Shown piece by piece: positions 25,248-34,167 of a DNA stretch of 64,000 bases. How positions within the stretch are numbered: the first letter of the stretch is position 1; the number at the start of each line of letters is the position of its first letter. The notes under the pieces are model-generated. The model worked only from the letters and a program-made list of their open reading frames with translations. It made no database searches and was not told the origin of the DNA. The DNA lies in the NCBI GenBank assembly GCA_026397715.1, contig JAPLUN010000414.1, positions 1-64,000 on the forward strand, written 5' to 3'. The stretch comes from Verrucomicrobiota bacterium. GTDB taxonomy: Bacteria > Verrucomicrobiota > Verrucomicrobiia > Verrucomicrobiales > Verrucomicrobiaceae. The translations under genes and the position numbers were made by a program.

Positions 25248-26093
25248 ATGATCCGAACCCTCCTCGCCAGCCTCTTTGTGCCCCTTGGCCTCTGCGCCGC
25301 AGACACTCCCGCCGCCCTCCCGCTGTGGCCCAATGGAGCCCCCGGATCTGAAGCACGCGCTGCCGAGCCGGAGAAGATCGAGGGCAGCAATGTGTGCAAC
25401 GTGCACAAGCCCACGATCACTCCGTACGTCCCCGCGGCGGACAAATCCACCGGCACCGCCGTCATCATCTGCCCCGGGGGAGGTCACTCCAAGCTCTGCC
25501 TCGGGCATGAAGGCTACGCTTTGGCGGAGTGGTTCCGGGATCATGGCATCGCGGCTTTTGTACTGAAATACCGCCTGGCCCGCGAACCCGGCAGCACCTA
25601 CACGATTCAGGACCATGCCATGGCGGACGCCCGCCGGGCCATCCGCACGGTGCGCAGCCGGGCCGCCGAGTGGCACATCCAGCCGGACCGGATCGGCATC
25701 CTTGGTTTCTCCGCCGGGGGCGAACTGGCTGCCTTTGCCACCATGACGAATGATCCGGGCCAGAAAGGCGCTGCCGATCCCATCGAGCAGCAGAGCAGCC
25801 GTCCGGATTTCCAGGGTCTCATCTATCCCGGCACCTCCGGCCTGTTCAATGCCACCAAGGGCATGCCTCCGCTTTTCATCGCTGCGGGCTACAGCGACCG
25901 CCCGGACATCTCCGAAGGCATGGCGACGCTCTACCTCAAATACAAAGCTGCTGGGGTGAAGGCGGAGATGCACATCTTCGCGAATGCCGGGCATGGCTTT
26001 GGGTATAAGGCGGACGCCAAGCCGAGTGCTGCGGCGAGATGGCCGATGCGGTTTACGGAGTGGCTGGTGGATAGTGGGCTGCTGAAGCAGTGA
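25248..26093 (+). CDS. Secreted alpha/beta hydrolase (BD-FAE-like esterase)
   Basis: A 281-residue esterase with a signal peptide (to about CAADT, residue 18). Marks are the oxyanion-hole segment VIICPGGGHSKLC near residue 73, the nucleophile elbow GFSAGGEL (Ser near residue 149), a late acid in AAGYSDRPDI and the catalytic His in NAGHGFGY. This resembles bacterial acetylxylan or feruloyl esterases of the BD-FAE/xynB type. It is divergent from rpmH, converges with the large M56 protein gene and has no cotranscribed partner. Confidence 0.88.
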   Translation: MIRTLLASLFVPLGLCAADTPAALPLWPNGAPGSEARAAEPEKIEGSNVCNVHKPTITPYVPAADKSTGTAVIICPGGGHSKLCLGHEGYALAEWFRDHGIAAFVLKYRLAREPGSTYTIQDHAMADARRAIRTVRSRAAEWHIQPDRIGILGFSAGGELAAFATMTNDPGQKGAADPIEQQSSRPDFQGLIYPGTSGLFNATKGMPPLFIAAGYSDRPDISEGMATLYLKYKAAGVKAEMHIFANAGHGFGYKADAKPSAAARWPMRFTEWLVDSGLLKQ

Positions 26094-26122
26094 AAGCTGT
26101 GCTAGGCCCTCGTTTGTCATGG

Positions 26123-29100
26123 CTAGCGCTGCGGTGCTCTGACCCAAAGAGTCTGTTGCATGCGGTTGCGGCTTCCCAAGCTGCGTTGGAGAGCCTTTTC
26201 TGATTCGGCGCTGAGTTCTCCATGGAGACGGTTCAATGGAAATGGCATTTCGATTGTCGGAGCGGAAGGTTTGGCCGGTGCTTGCCGTCTGTACTGGATC
26301 GGTTGTGGCCGGAAGGTCGGCAGTTGTGCATCCTGTGGCGTGATCGTGGGATGCAGCGTTTGCAAGGCTACATCCAGCCTTGGGACGGTGGGCTTATTTA
26401 AGGTAAGTCCATCCTCGTTGTATTCAGGTGCCAGTTTGCCCGCAGGTCGTGGTTTCTGGGATTCATCTGGCGCGATCTTGAAGATCTTCGGCTGCTTGCG
26501 CCACACCCGCACCTCCACCCTTTCGGCGTTGAGAGTGGCGAGGTGCATCATGCAGTCGCCCAGCCCCTCGTAGGTGTAGTCAAAGGTGCCCGGCTTTTCG
26601 GGCCAGGGCTGCTGCTTTTCGTAGTGTTTTCGCAAGGTCTCACCCAGAGACACCGAGAGCCAGCGCTGCGCCTCCTCGCGCGGCGCGGTGAAGCGAATGA
26701 TCCCTGCGGCATATGCCGGGCTGCCGGGCTTAGAGAGAATCGCTTCGGCTGGCAGATCGGCCAGAAACCCTTTTCTCTTGAGGAGTTTCCATTGGCTCGC
26801 GAGCTGGGGGTCCATGATGATGTCGGCATCGATTGCAGCAGTCGGCGGGCGAAGCGTTTGCGGTGCGACGTCCATAGCGGGGGAATAATCCGGCGCGACC
26901 AGGTTGGACGGTTTCACCTGAGCCTGGGAGACGATGATGATCAGGTGCTCGCCGTCAGAGCTGAGAATCGAGATCGCGCATTGGCCAGCCGCCACATAGG
27001 TGCGCTTAAACGCCTCCGGTGGTTCAGGCCACTGGAGAGACGCTTCATCCACGTTTTTCGACCTGTAGACTGAGGCGAGCAACCACCGATGTCCTGCCGC
27101 GCGCGAAACATCAAAGCGGAACTGTGGACTGCTTTTCACACGCCGTTCTTCGCTTTCCCCCGTGTCAAACGGTCGGGCCTCTGCGGGCAGATCCGCTAGA
27201 AGTCCGGCCCGTTTCAAAGCAGCCCATTGGTTTGCCAGAGCAGGCTGCATGCGTATGGCGGCATCGCTTTGCTGACGGAGCTGAGCCTGGTCTTTGGGCT
27301 TGGCTGGTGCCGGTGGTTTTTGGTCAGGTGCCCCGGTCTTCAACTCCATCACGAGCACCTGATCAAGGGTTGAGAAGTCAACGGCTGGTTCAACGATGGC
27401 TTCTCCGGAAACATCCCCGGTTTTAAATTGCTTCACGCGCCCCAAGAGCAGATCGACCGGGAAGACTCCGCCTTCACCGGAGGAGTGCACGCTGGCACCA
27501 ACGTTGATTTTGGCGAAGCGGCTGAGGAAGCGGAGATGCAGTTGTGGCTGCGCGGCCTGTGCCGTACACTTACCGGACAGTATCCCTTGCTCAAGCGTCC
27601 CTTCCACCTTGGCCGAGACAAGGCAGAGTTCATCGGTGAGGAGAATCACCTTCGTCGTGTGTGGGTCTGGCGTGGATGTCTTCCCCACCAAACCGACCGA
27701 TGTGATCACGGGGCTGTTGGCGACGATGCCGTCGAGCGAACCTTTGTCGATGATCATGCTGTGAGACGAAGCGCTGGAGCTTGGGCTGATCACCTTGGCA
27801 GTTGTTTTGTTGAGGATTTGAGGCGGTTTGGGGCCGACCTTGGTTTTCTTGCTCCCTTCTTCCGTGCTTGATTGCGATGGTTGATAGACCCCGCTGGCCC
27901 GAAACTCGACTCGGCCGTTTTCCAAGTTTCTTGGCACCGGAAATACCCATTCAATCTGTCTCTTCTCGCCAATCTCTCCCAGCCGCGAGCGCAATTGCAA
28001 CGCCTCGGCCATGCCAGCCGCTTCGCCGACGATCGTCAGCTGACCGTTGTCGATTTTGCATTCCTTAAAAGAGATCTTAGGCTCTGCTTCGAGCAGTTTG
28101 ATTTCCCGTGAAATTTCAGCGGCATTGAAATCAAACGGCGCCTGCGCAGCCGCACTTTTTTCCTCCACCGGCTTCACCTCTCCTGATCCATCCGCAGGCA
28201 GTGCCAGTGCTTCTTCCACGACACGCCGGACCATCGGCCCCAGCTTGTCCGGGACGAGAGTGCTGTCGGGTGATGTTTCATCCACATAAAGGACGAATGC
28301 GAGCGCAGGCTTGTCGGCAGGAGCATAGCCGGCCATCCAGTAATGATGCGTGAAGACCTCCGAATGCGGGCCTTTGGCGCCCGTGGCGTAGCTGTCCGCC
28401 AGCGCGGCGATTTGTGCCTTCGAGCTCGTGAGGGAGCGGGCCCATGGCTGGGGATGAATCACTGCCTCCCGCAAGGCGCTGCGGACACGCGCAAGGCCTT
28501 CTGGCAGGTCGGGCAGGGTGTTGAGGTCCAGCCTCGGCCGGCCAGCGCTCTTCTTCGTCAGGGAGGGTTCCCACACCTTGCCATTGGCGAGCGCGGAATA
28601 GAGTGCCGCCATCTGCAGGATGGTGGCAGGGCTTCCACGACCTGAGGCAAAGTCTGTGGTGATGTCGTTGAGCTGACGCTGGCTCGAGCGCGTTTTCGCG
28701 AGCTCTTCCATTGTTGGCAGCAGGGGCGGCGACTTGATGCCAAAGATGTTGGTGCCTAGCTGCAGCCCGAGATCCTCCGCCATGCTGAAGAGGGCTGGAT
28801 AACCCACCTCCGTGCCAAGCTGGAAAAAGTAGCTGGAACAGCCCTTTGCCAGCGCTTGCTCCAGGTTCAGGGGCCCATGGGCAGCGCCCTCCCGCAGGCT
28901 GGTGCGGCATATCCTCGTCACACTGCCATAGCGGACGCCACCGCCAGACCCACGGGTGAGGGGCGTGCATGCGTAGGTGCCGGGAGTTTTTCCCGCCCGC
29001 AGGGCCGCGAGCGCGGTGAAAGGCTGAAAGACTGCCCCGGGGGCGCTGCGGGCAGAGCTGACACGGTCCAGCAAAGGAGTGCCGATATCCTTGAGGTAGC

Positions 29101-30553
29101 TATCCCAAATCTGGAAACTGACGGACGGCACAAAAAGATTCGGGTCATAACCGGGCAGCGAAACGGAGGCCAGAGTCTCACCCGTACGTGGATCGAGCAC
29201 CACGACAGCGCCGCGCTCCACGCCGCCATCCTTCATCGCCTGCAAGGTGAGCGCCTGAATGCGGGCGTCGAGTGTGAGGGAGACGTCCTTGCCCGCTTTC
29301 AGTGCGGCATCCTCCTTCTTTTCCATCCCGGCACCCCCATGCAGCCTTGCGTCCTCCTCATCAGGTTTGCGGGTATATCCCACCACATGCGCCGCCAGTG
29401 TCTTGAGGGGATAAACCCGCACCTTCTCCTTCGTGCTCTCCGCCAGCACGACGCCATTGCGGTCGAGGATACGGCCGCGCAGGGTGGGGCCTTCAATGGC
29501 GTGCAGCATGGCCATGGGGAGGGTGATGAGAAGGGCGCACGCGGTGAGTCCGGCCAGCCAGCGCAGGGTGAGGCCTTCGCGGCGGAGCGTGGGATCGAGG
29601 ATGGCCTTCACGCGGGCTTCGACGGGGGCGCAGCGGGTGATGGTGAGAGCGCAGAGCGACAGCCCGGGTGCGAGGCGATTGTGGCGGCTGAGGTCGAGCA
29701 GGGACTGCGCGTAGTCGCTGGCACGCACACCGTGGCGCAGCACGGCATCGTCGCAGGCGCGTTCCTGATCGGCACGGAGCTGGCGGAAGGTCAGCCAGAC
29801 GAGGGGATTGAACCAATGCAGGGCCTTCACCCATTGCGCGGCCCACAGGGCGAGAGGATCGCCGCGCTTCAAATGGGCGAGTTCGTGGAGCAGGACGCCG
29901 CGTTGTTTTTCAGGGCTCCAGGTTTCAAATCCCGCAGGCAGCAGCAGGCGTGGTTTCAGAACTCCCCAGACCATGGGTACGGAATCGTTGGGGCCGATGA
30001 GCAAGAGAGGGATGCGCCGCAGTCCAAGCTCATGTGCGGCCTGAATCAGCAGGGCGCATTCACCCGGACGCAGGGAGGCTTCCAAACGATGCAAGCGCCA
30101 GGCGCTGCGCCCGAGGCGCAGCAACAGCAGGCCGGCGATGAGCAGCCACACCGCGGGCAAAGTGCCTACCACATCCTGCCATGAAATATTCCAAGAGAAG
30201 GAGGGCGGTGTCACGATTTGCGAAGACGTGGGAATGACAGGTCTGGCGGTGGGCACAGTGACAGGGAGGTCTGTGGATGGCAGGACGGATGCGGCACTTT
30301 CCTGTACGGACTCCGGTTCCATCACCGGCCACTCCAGACCGACGTCCGTTTGCGGAAGCACATGCCATGCAGGCAGAGCCCACATCGCCAGGGGAAGAAC
30401 GGCCAGCGTGGCGATGGCGGTGATCCACAGGGCGTAGCGGTGCGCGGCGGCTGTGCGGCGCAAAGCCAAGCCGAGGAGCAGCGCCACAAGCAGCACCGCC
30501 GCACCTTTGAGTGTGGTGTGGGAAAGGAGATCGAGCAACGGTGTCGTGTTCAT
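26123..30553 (-). CDS. Giant BlaR1-like sensor: M56 peptidase, pseudo-PBP2, MreC-like domain
   Basis: A 1476-residue protein. Residues 1-350 are a BlaR1/MecR1-type M56 unit: four membrane segments (about 15-33, 40-60, 131-148, 330-350), the zinc motif HELAH at 223-227 and a likely third ligand in DQERACDD near 264. RGRILDRNG at 359 opens a class B PBP (PBP2/MrdA-like) region to about 785, but the SxxK site reads GAVFQP (Ser to Ala507, Lys to Gln510), the SxN site GCS and the KTG site ATG. Residues 829-891 resemble PilN-type domains; 932-1070 resemble MreC. Two similar segments (1104-1126, 1249-1271) follow. It lies 18 bases after its BlaI partner. A wall-stress sensor is inferred. Confidence 0.8.
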   Translation of the reverse strand: MNTTPLLDLLSHTTLKGAAVLLVALLLGLALRRTAAAHRYALWITAIATLAVLPLAMWALPAWHVLPQTDVGLEWPVMEPESVQESAASVLPSTDLPVTVPTARPVIPTSSQIVTPPSFSWNISWQDVVGTLPAVWLLIAGLLLLRLGRSAWRLHRLEASLRPGECALLIQAAHELGLRRIPLLLIGPNDSVPMVWGVLKPRLLLPAGFETWSPEKQRGVLLHELAHLKRGDPLALWAAQWVKALHWFNPLVWLTFRQLRADQERACDDAVLRHGVRASDYAQSLLDLSRHNRLAPGLSLCALTITRCAPVEARVKAILDPTLRREGLTLRWLAGLTACALLITLPMAMLHAIEGPTLRGRILDRNGVVLAESTKEKVRVYPLKTLAAHVVGYTRKPDEEDARLHGGAGMEKKEDAALKAGKDVSLTLDARIQALTLQAMKDGGVERGAVVVLDPRTGETLASVSLPGYDPNLFVPSVSFQIWDSYLKDIGTPLLDRVSSARSAPGAVFQPFTALAALRAGKTPGTYACTPLTRGSGGGVRYGSVTRICRTSLREGAAHGPLNLEQALAKGCSSYFFQLGTEVGYPALFSMAEDLGLQLGTNIFGIKSPPLLPTMEELAKTRSSQRQLNDITTDFASGRGSPATILQMAALYSALANGKVWEPSLTKKSAGRPRLDLNTLPDLPEGLARVRSALREAVIHPQPWARSLTSSKAQIAALADSYATGAKGPHSEVFTHHYWMAGYAPADKPALAFVLYVDETSPDSTLVPDKLGPMVRRVVEEALALPADGSGEVKPVEEKSAAAQAPFDFNAAEISREIKLLEAEPKISFKECKIDNGQLTIVGEAAGMAEALQLRSRLGEIGEKRQIEWVFPVPRNLENGRVEFRASGVYQPSQSSTEEGSKKTKVGPKPPQILNKTTAKVISPSSSASSHSMIIDKGSLDGIVANSPVITSVGLVGKTSTPDPHTTKVILLTDELCLVSAKVEGTLEQGILSGKCTAQAAQPQLHLRFLSRFAKINVGASVHSSGEGGVFPVDLLLGRVKQFKTGDVSGEAIVEPAVDFSTLDQVLVMELKTGAPDQKPPAPAKPKDQAQLRQQSDAAIRMQPALANQWAALKRAGLLADLPAEARPFDTGESEERRVKSSPQFRFDVSRAAGHRWLLASVYRSKNVDEASLQWPEPPEAFKRTYVAAGQCAISILSSDGEHLIIIVSQAQVKPSNLVAPDYSPAMDVAPQTLRPPTAAIDADIIMDPQLASQWKLLKRKGFLADLPAEAILSKPGSPAYAAGIIRFTAPREEAQRWLSVSLGETLRKHYEKQQPWPEKPGTFDYTYEGLGDCMMHLATLNAERVEVRVWRKQPKIFKIAPDESQKPRPAGKLAPEYNEDGLTLNKPTVPRLDVALQTLHPTITPQDAQLPTFRPQPIQYRRQAPAKPSAPTIEMPFPLNRLHGELSAESEKALQRSLGSRNRMQQTLWVRAPQR

Positions 30554-30571
30554 GAGCGGTGCGGTTGAAAA

Positions 30572-30958
30572 TCAGCGGCCTTCGCGCTTGGCTTCATCGA
30601 TGAGTTTCTGGATGCGCGCGGTTTGCTCATCCGTGAGTGCGGCGTCTTTGCGGGTGAGGTGAGCGGCGAGCGCCTCGTCCACGGCGCCGCCGAAGAAGGT
30701 GTCGAGCACCAGTTTCAGGGCATTGAGGCCCGCATGGGCCTTCGACTGCGCCGGGGCGTAAATGACCTCGCGGCCTTCTTTGCGCAGGCGCTTCACATGG
30801 CCTTTCTCCTCCAGGATGTGCATGAGCCGACGCACGGCCATGTCTGTGGGGGGATCTGGGAGCTGGGCCTGCACCGTGGCGACCGTGGCGCTGCCCTCGG
30901 CGTGCAGGACGTTCATGATCTGGCGCTCGCGCCGGGAAAGATTGGTGGTGTCGGACAT
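30572..30958 (-). CDS. BlaI/MecI/CopY-family transcriptional repressor
   Basis: A 128-residue repressor. The N-terminal winged helix shows SRRERQIMNVLHAEGSATVATV and then DMAVRRLMHILEEKGHVKR with a following REVIYAP wing, as in BlaI. The C-terminal helices (about 75-125) provide dimerisation and carry the site that M56 sensors usually cleave; the exact site is not obvious. It is followed after 18 bases by the giant M56 protein, the standard repressor-sensor order. It is probably autoregulated through the dyad at 30961-30976. No beta-lactamase gene lies nearby, so the regulon targets are unknown. Confidence 0.92.
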   Translation of the reverse strand: MSDTTNLSRRERQIMNVLHAEGSATVATVQAQLPDPPTDMAVRRLMHILEEKGHVKRLRKEGREVIYAPAQSKAHAGLNALKLVLDTFFGGAVDEALAAHLTRKDAALTDEQTARIQKLIDEAKREGR

Positions 30959-30960
30959 TA

Positions 30961-30976
30961 CGCTATTTTTTTAGCG
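30961..30976 (-). promoter_or_regulatory. Candidate BlaI operator overlapping a -10 element
   Basis: CGCTA, six bases, TAGCG form a dyad ending two bases before the repressor's start codon. On the minus strand TTGCCA (30991-30996), 17 bases and TAAAAA (30968-30973) make a plausible promoter whose -10 lies inside the dyad, so bound repressor would block it. The transcript would then be nearly leaderless. Assignment is inference from position and symmetry. Confidence 0.5.
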
Positions 30977-31140
30977 AATGGAGGCGTGCATGGCAAGTCC
31001 AAACAAGAAAAATTTAACGAATCAGGTCATCATAGACGAGCTGCATCCTCAATCCGCCCCAACAGGGCATCAGTTTGACTCTTCGCCGGGTGCTGAACGC
31101 GCTACCTGCGCCATGCATTCTGAACCACGCTCAATCACAA

Positions 31141-31175
31141 AAAAAAGAGAGGGCTTTGCGGCCCTCTCTTTTTTT
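31141..31175. terminator. Bidirectional intrinsic terminator after rplS
   Basis: AGAGAGGGC and GCCCTCTCT form the stem, flanked by A and T runs on both sides, so it can terminate on either strand. It lies 20 bases beyond the rplS stop on the minus strand and upstream of the blaI promoter region, insulating the sensor operon from rplS. Confidence 0.88.
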
Positions 31176-31195
31176 GAAAAACGAATGCGAAAAAA

Positions 31196-31555
31196 TTAAT
31201 TGTCGCTCTGAGCCAGTTCCTTGACGGACATGGCTTCCTTACCCTGGCGCTGACGCAGGTAGTGCAGGCGGGCGCGACGCACTTTGCCGTTCTTGGTCAC
31301 TTCAACCTTGGCCACCTTGGGGCTGTGCACTGGGAAGACACGCTCAACGCCTTCGCCATAGGAAATTTTGCGGACGGTGAAGGCTTCGTTGATGCCGTAG
31401 CCTTTGCGGGCGATGACGATACCAGCGAAGATCTGGATACGCTCTTTGTCACCTTCCACGACTCGGGTGTGGACCTTGACGCTGTCACCCACGGTGAAAG
31501 CGGTGACTTCCTTTTTCAACTGCTCTTGATTGATCTTTTCGATGATGTTGCTCAT
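31196..31555 (-). CDS. rplS: 50S ribosomal protein L19
   Basis: A 119-residue basic protein with [23 protein letters not shown] (read across a natural break) and then [13 protein letters not shown] ... [10 protein letters not shown], all conserved in L19, which sits at the 30S-50S interface. The length is standard. It is not next to rpsP, rimM or trmD, its usual operon partners, and appears to be a single-gene unit with its own terminator at 31141-31175. Upstream, nadC is divergent. Confidence 0.96.
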   Translation of the reverse strand: MSNIIEKINQEQLKKEVTAFTVGDSVKVHTRVVEGDKERIQIFAGIVIARKGYGINEAFTVRKISYGEGVERVFPVHSPKVAKVEVTKNGKVRRARLHYLRQRQGKEAMSVKELAQSDN

Positions 31556-31703
31556 GACACGCTCCTATGGCCACGCTACGCAAGGCCATGAATCAGTCAG
31601 GCCGGGGGCGAGGGGCGGGGAAGATGGAGAGTTTTTAAAATTTGGCAACCTGTTTTTCCCCGTACTGGAAACCTCTTCGCTCCAGCCTATCATCTACCCA
31701 TCC

Positions 31704-32543
31704 ATGGAACCCTCTGTTTTAGCCCTGATCCGCGCCGCCATCTCCGAAGATGTCGGCACGGGAGATGTCACTTCCCTCTACTTCACTCCAGCCGATTCAC
31801 GCTCCCGGGCTGAGATCGTTGCCCGTGAGCCTGGCATCGTTTCCGGGGCTGAAATCGCCGTGACCGTCTTCAAGGAAATCGATCCGTCGCTGGAGGTGGA
31901 GGTCTGCATTCCGGATGGCAGCCCTTTTGTGCGGGGCAGCATCCTCATAAGAGCCGCCGGCAGCACCCGCTCTCTGCTCACTGCCGAACGTACCGCGCTG
32001 AATTTTCTCCAGCGTCTCTGCGGTGTGGCCTCCCAGACGCAGCGCTACGTGGAAGCGGTGAAGCCGCACCCGGTGCAGGTGTGGGACACGCGGAAAACCA
32101 CCCCTGGCTGGCGCCTGATTGAAAAAGCCGCTGTGAAAGACGGTGGCGGCACCAACCACCGCATGGGCCTCTACGACCACGCCATGGTAAAAGACAACCA
32201 CCTGGCCGCCAACAGCGATCTGGCCTCCCTTCAGGCCGCCATTCGCAAACTGCGTGCGGAGCGCCCGGGGGTGCGCGTGCAGCTGGAAGCTGACACGCTG
32301 GATCAAGTGGCCGGCTTCCTGACGCTGGAAGGCGTGGACATGCTGCTGCTGGACAACATGGGGCCCGAAAAACTGCGTGAGGCCGTGAAACTGGTGAACG
32401 GCAAGCTTTGGCTGGAGGCCAGCGGTGGGATTACGATTGAGACGATCAAGGATGTCGCGGCCACGGGTGTGAACGCGATTTCTGTGGGTGCGTTGACGCA
32501 TTCATCGCGTGCGCTGGATCTGGGGTTGGAGCTCTATCATTAG
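31704..32543 (+). CDS. nadC: Quinolinate phosphoribosyltransferase (carboxylating)
   Basis: NadC makes nicotinate mononucleotide from quinolinate and PRPP in NAD synthesis. The 279-residue protein starts at 31704 (MEPSVLALIRAAISEDVG). Conserved blocks are EDVGTGDVT, ERTALNFLQRLCGVA, the active-site DTRKTTPGWR with the following EKAAVKDGGGTNHR, and the C-terminal LEASGGI and ISVGALTHS. No nadA or nadB is nearby, so it appears to be a lone gene. It ends at a strong terminator, 32566-32595. Confidence 0.95.
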   Translation: MEPSVLALIRAAISEDVGTGDVTSLYFTPADSRSRAEIVAREPGIVSGAEIAVTVFKEIDPSLEVEVCIPDGSPFVRGSILIRAAGSTRSLLTAERTALNFLQRLCGVASQTQRYVEAVKPHPVQVWDTRKTTPGWRLIEKAAVKDGGGTNHRMGLYDHAMVKDNHLAANSDLASLQAAIRKLRAERPGVRVQLEADTLDQVAGFLTLEGVDMLLLDNMGPEKLREAVKLVNGKLWLEASGGITIETIKDVAATGVNAISVGALTHSSRALDLGLELYH

Positions 32544-32565
32544 TCCTGTGCTTTAGGAAGAGGGG

Positions 32566-32597
32566 AGCCTTGTTGCACAGCAACAAGGCTACTTTTT
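32566..32597 (+). terminator. nadC terminator, member of a repeated hairpin family
   Basis: AGCCTTGTTGC-ACA-GCAACAAGGCT is a perfect 11-bp stem followed by ACTTTTTGG. It terminates nadC and overlaps the last codons of the convergent gene ending at 32589. Near-identical stems occur at 53112-53137 and 36822-36850. Confidence 0.85.
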
Positions 32598-34139
32598 GGA
32601 GTCTGTTTTTGCGAGTTCGTACTGCCAGGTCCAGTCGCCAAGGTAGGACGGGCTTCTCATGGGGACGCCGTTCTTTTTGATCTCGCCACCGTCGTCTTTA
32701 CCGTCCATGCCCACGCACCACAGCAGGTAGCGGCCTGCGGGCGTGGTGCGGTAGCGCATCGCCTTGCCATCGCAGGGATCCAGAGGAACAGCGGTGGCAA
32801 ATTCGGGGACGAGCTCCTGCAGGGCTGCAGGGTAGCGGGCGTGCTTCAAATAAAAACGCTCCAGTGCGATGGCTGCCAGCGCCTGACGTTCACGTGCTTG
32901 AACCAAGAAAACTATCTCCGTGACGCTGGCGAGGGCAGGGACCACCAGGCGGGCCATGATGTAGTCTGGATGCAGCACCAGATTATGCTTCTCTTTCATT
33001 TCGGTGTTCACCCCCTCGGCCGATTTGACTGCGGCAGCTATCCCGCCTTTGCGGAGGGGCTCGATCATGTGCTTCCATTCCTGCTCGGCGATCACGCTCT
33101 TCCAGTGGTCAAACAGGCCGCTCGGCAGCAGAAAGGCGCCGCGGTACGCAGTTTGCTGTTGGTTGGCAAAGAGTGAGGCCAGATCCTCCTTCGTCTTTTT
33201 TCTTCCTGCGGCCACGTCTTGCATATATTCCATAACATTCAGGCCAAAGGCCATCTCCCCCCGGCATGCCTGCAGCAGGGCCTTGTCCAGATCATGCGTA
33301 CTCAGCACCTGGTGCAGCAGGCGCAGGTCCGCATCGGCAAAGGTTCTTTTCTGCAGGCCCAGCCAGATGCCCTCATTAACCTGAGCCTCGGTAGTGTTTC
33401 CCACCAGAAGGCCGATCAGGAGGGGCTCGCTTTCGCAGGCAAGGCCGATTTTCTCCGCTGCGAGCAGGCTGCGGGCGGCATCCGCCCCCTGCCCTGCATC
33501 GATGGCTGCACGCGCACGCAGGCACAAAGCACGCACCAGAGGCTGCGCTGCGGTGTAATGCCGGAGAGACAGGCTGAAGAGCATCTCGGGCAGCTCCCGC
33601 TCCCGCAGTCCGGGGGTGAACATGGCCTGGCTGCGCTGGGGGGCCAGATCGGCGAGCTGCTTGAGGACTGGGAATTTCACGTCCAGCGCCGCCAGAATCT
33701 CCTTGCCGGGGGCGGAGGATACAGCTGGGAGGTCGAGATACTTTGTCTCGCGCAGAAACTTTGCCCAGGCCTGCATGTCGGGAATCTCGCCCTTGTCCAC
33801 CCCGCTTGAAGCAGGTGCTTTCCCCTCCAGCTTCAAGGCTGCGAGGGCCTTGCGTTTCGCCCCGGGCGCTCCTTTGGCTTCGTCATGATCGACGGTTTCG
33901 GTGATGCCGTCGAGAGGCTCAATGGCCAGCAGGTTTTGCGCCGCCGGCGGCGTCTCGGGCAGCAGGCTGAGGTGGTCGAAGGTTTCGCCTTCGTGTTCGA
34001 TCATGGCCTTCACCGCGGCCCAGCGGCGGCGGCCGCTCCAGTTTGTCCAGACATAGAGCAGGACGACAAGGGTGACGAGGGTGATGACGAAACAGAGGAG
34101 GATGCGGACGAAGCGTTTGGAAAGGAGGCGGCGGATCAT
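32589..34139 (-). CDS. Hypothetical membrane-anchored protein with an ECF sigma operon
   Basis: A 516-residue protein with one N-terminal membrane segment (about residues 12-30, preceded by RRLLSKRFVR) and a long exported region. Near the C-terminus it has RYRTTPAGRYLLWCVGMDGKDDGG, an ending I recognise from verrucomicrobial secreted proteins of unknown role; the MDGKDDGG part may bind a cation. No domain was recognised. It lies downstream of the ECF sigma factor (34461) and the small membrane protein (34168) with a 28-base gap, so the three form one operon. A role as the output or sensor of the sigma factor is inference. Confidence 0.8.
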   Translation of the reverse strand: MIRRLLSKRFVRILLCFVITLVTLVVLLYVWTNWSGRRRWAAVKAMIEHEGETFDHLSLLPETPPAAQNLLAIEPLDGITETVDHDEAKGAPGAKRKALAALKLEGKAPASSGVDKGEIPDMQAWAKFLRETKYLDLPAVSSAPGKEILAALDVKFPVLKQLADLAPQRSQAMFTPGLRERELPEMLFSLSLRHYTAAQPLVRALCLRARAAIDAGQGADAARSLLAAEKIGLACESEPLLIGLLVGNTTEAQVNEGIWLGLQKRTFADADLRLLHQVLSTHDLDKALLQACRGEMAFGLNVMEYMQDVAAGRKKTKEDLASLFANQQQTAYRGAFLLPSGLFDHWKSVIAEQEWKHMIEPLRKGGIAAAVKSAEGVNTEMKEKHNLVLHPDYIMARLVVPALASVTEIVFLVQARERQALAAIALERFYLKHARYPAALQELVPEFATAVPLDPCDGKAMRYRTTPAGRYLLWCVGMDGKDDGGEIKKNGVPMRSPSYLGDWTWQYELAKTDSKK

Positions 34140-34167
34140 GGTAGCAAGTGGTAGAAGATGAGATGAA

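Noticed and set aside
30978-31199. 73-codon frame between the repressor gene and rplS
   Set aside because: It runs through the A/T-flanked terminator hairpin at 31141-31175 and has no family-like sequence.
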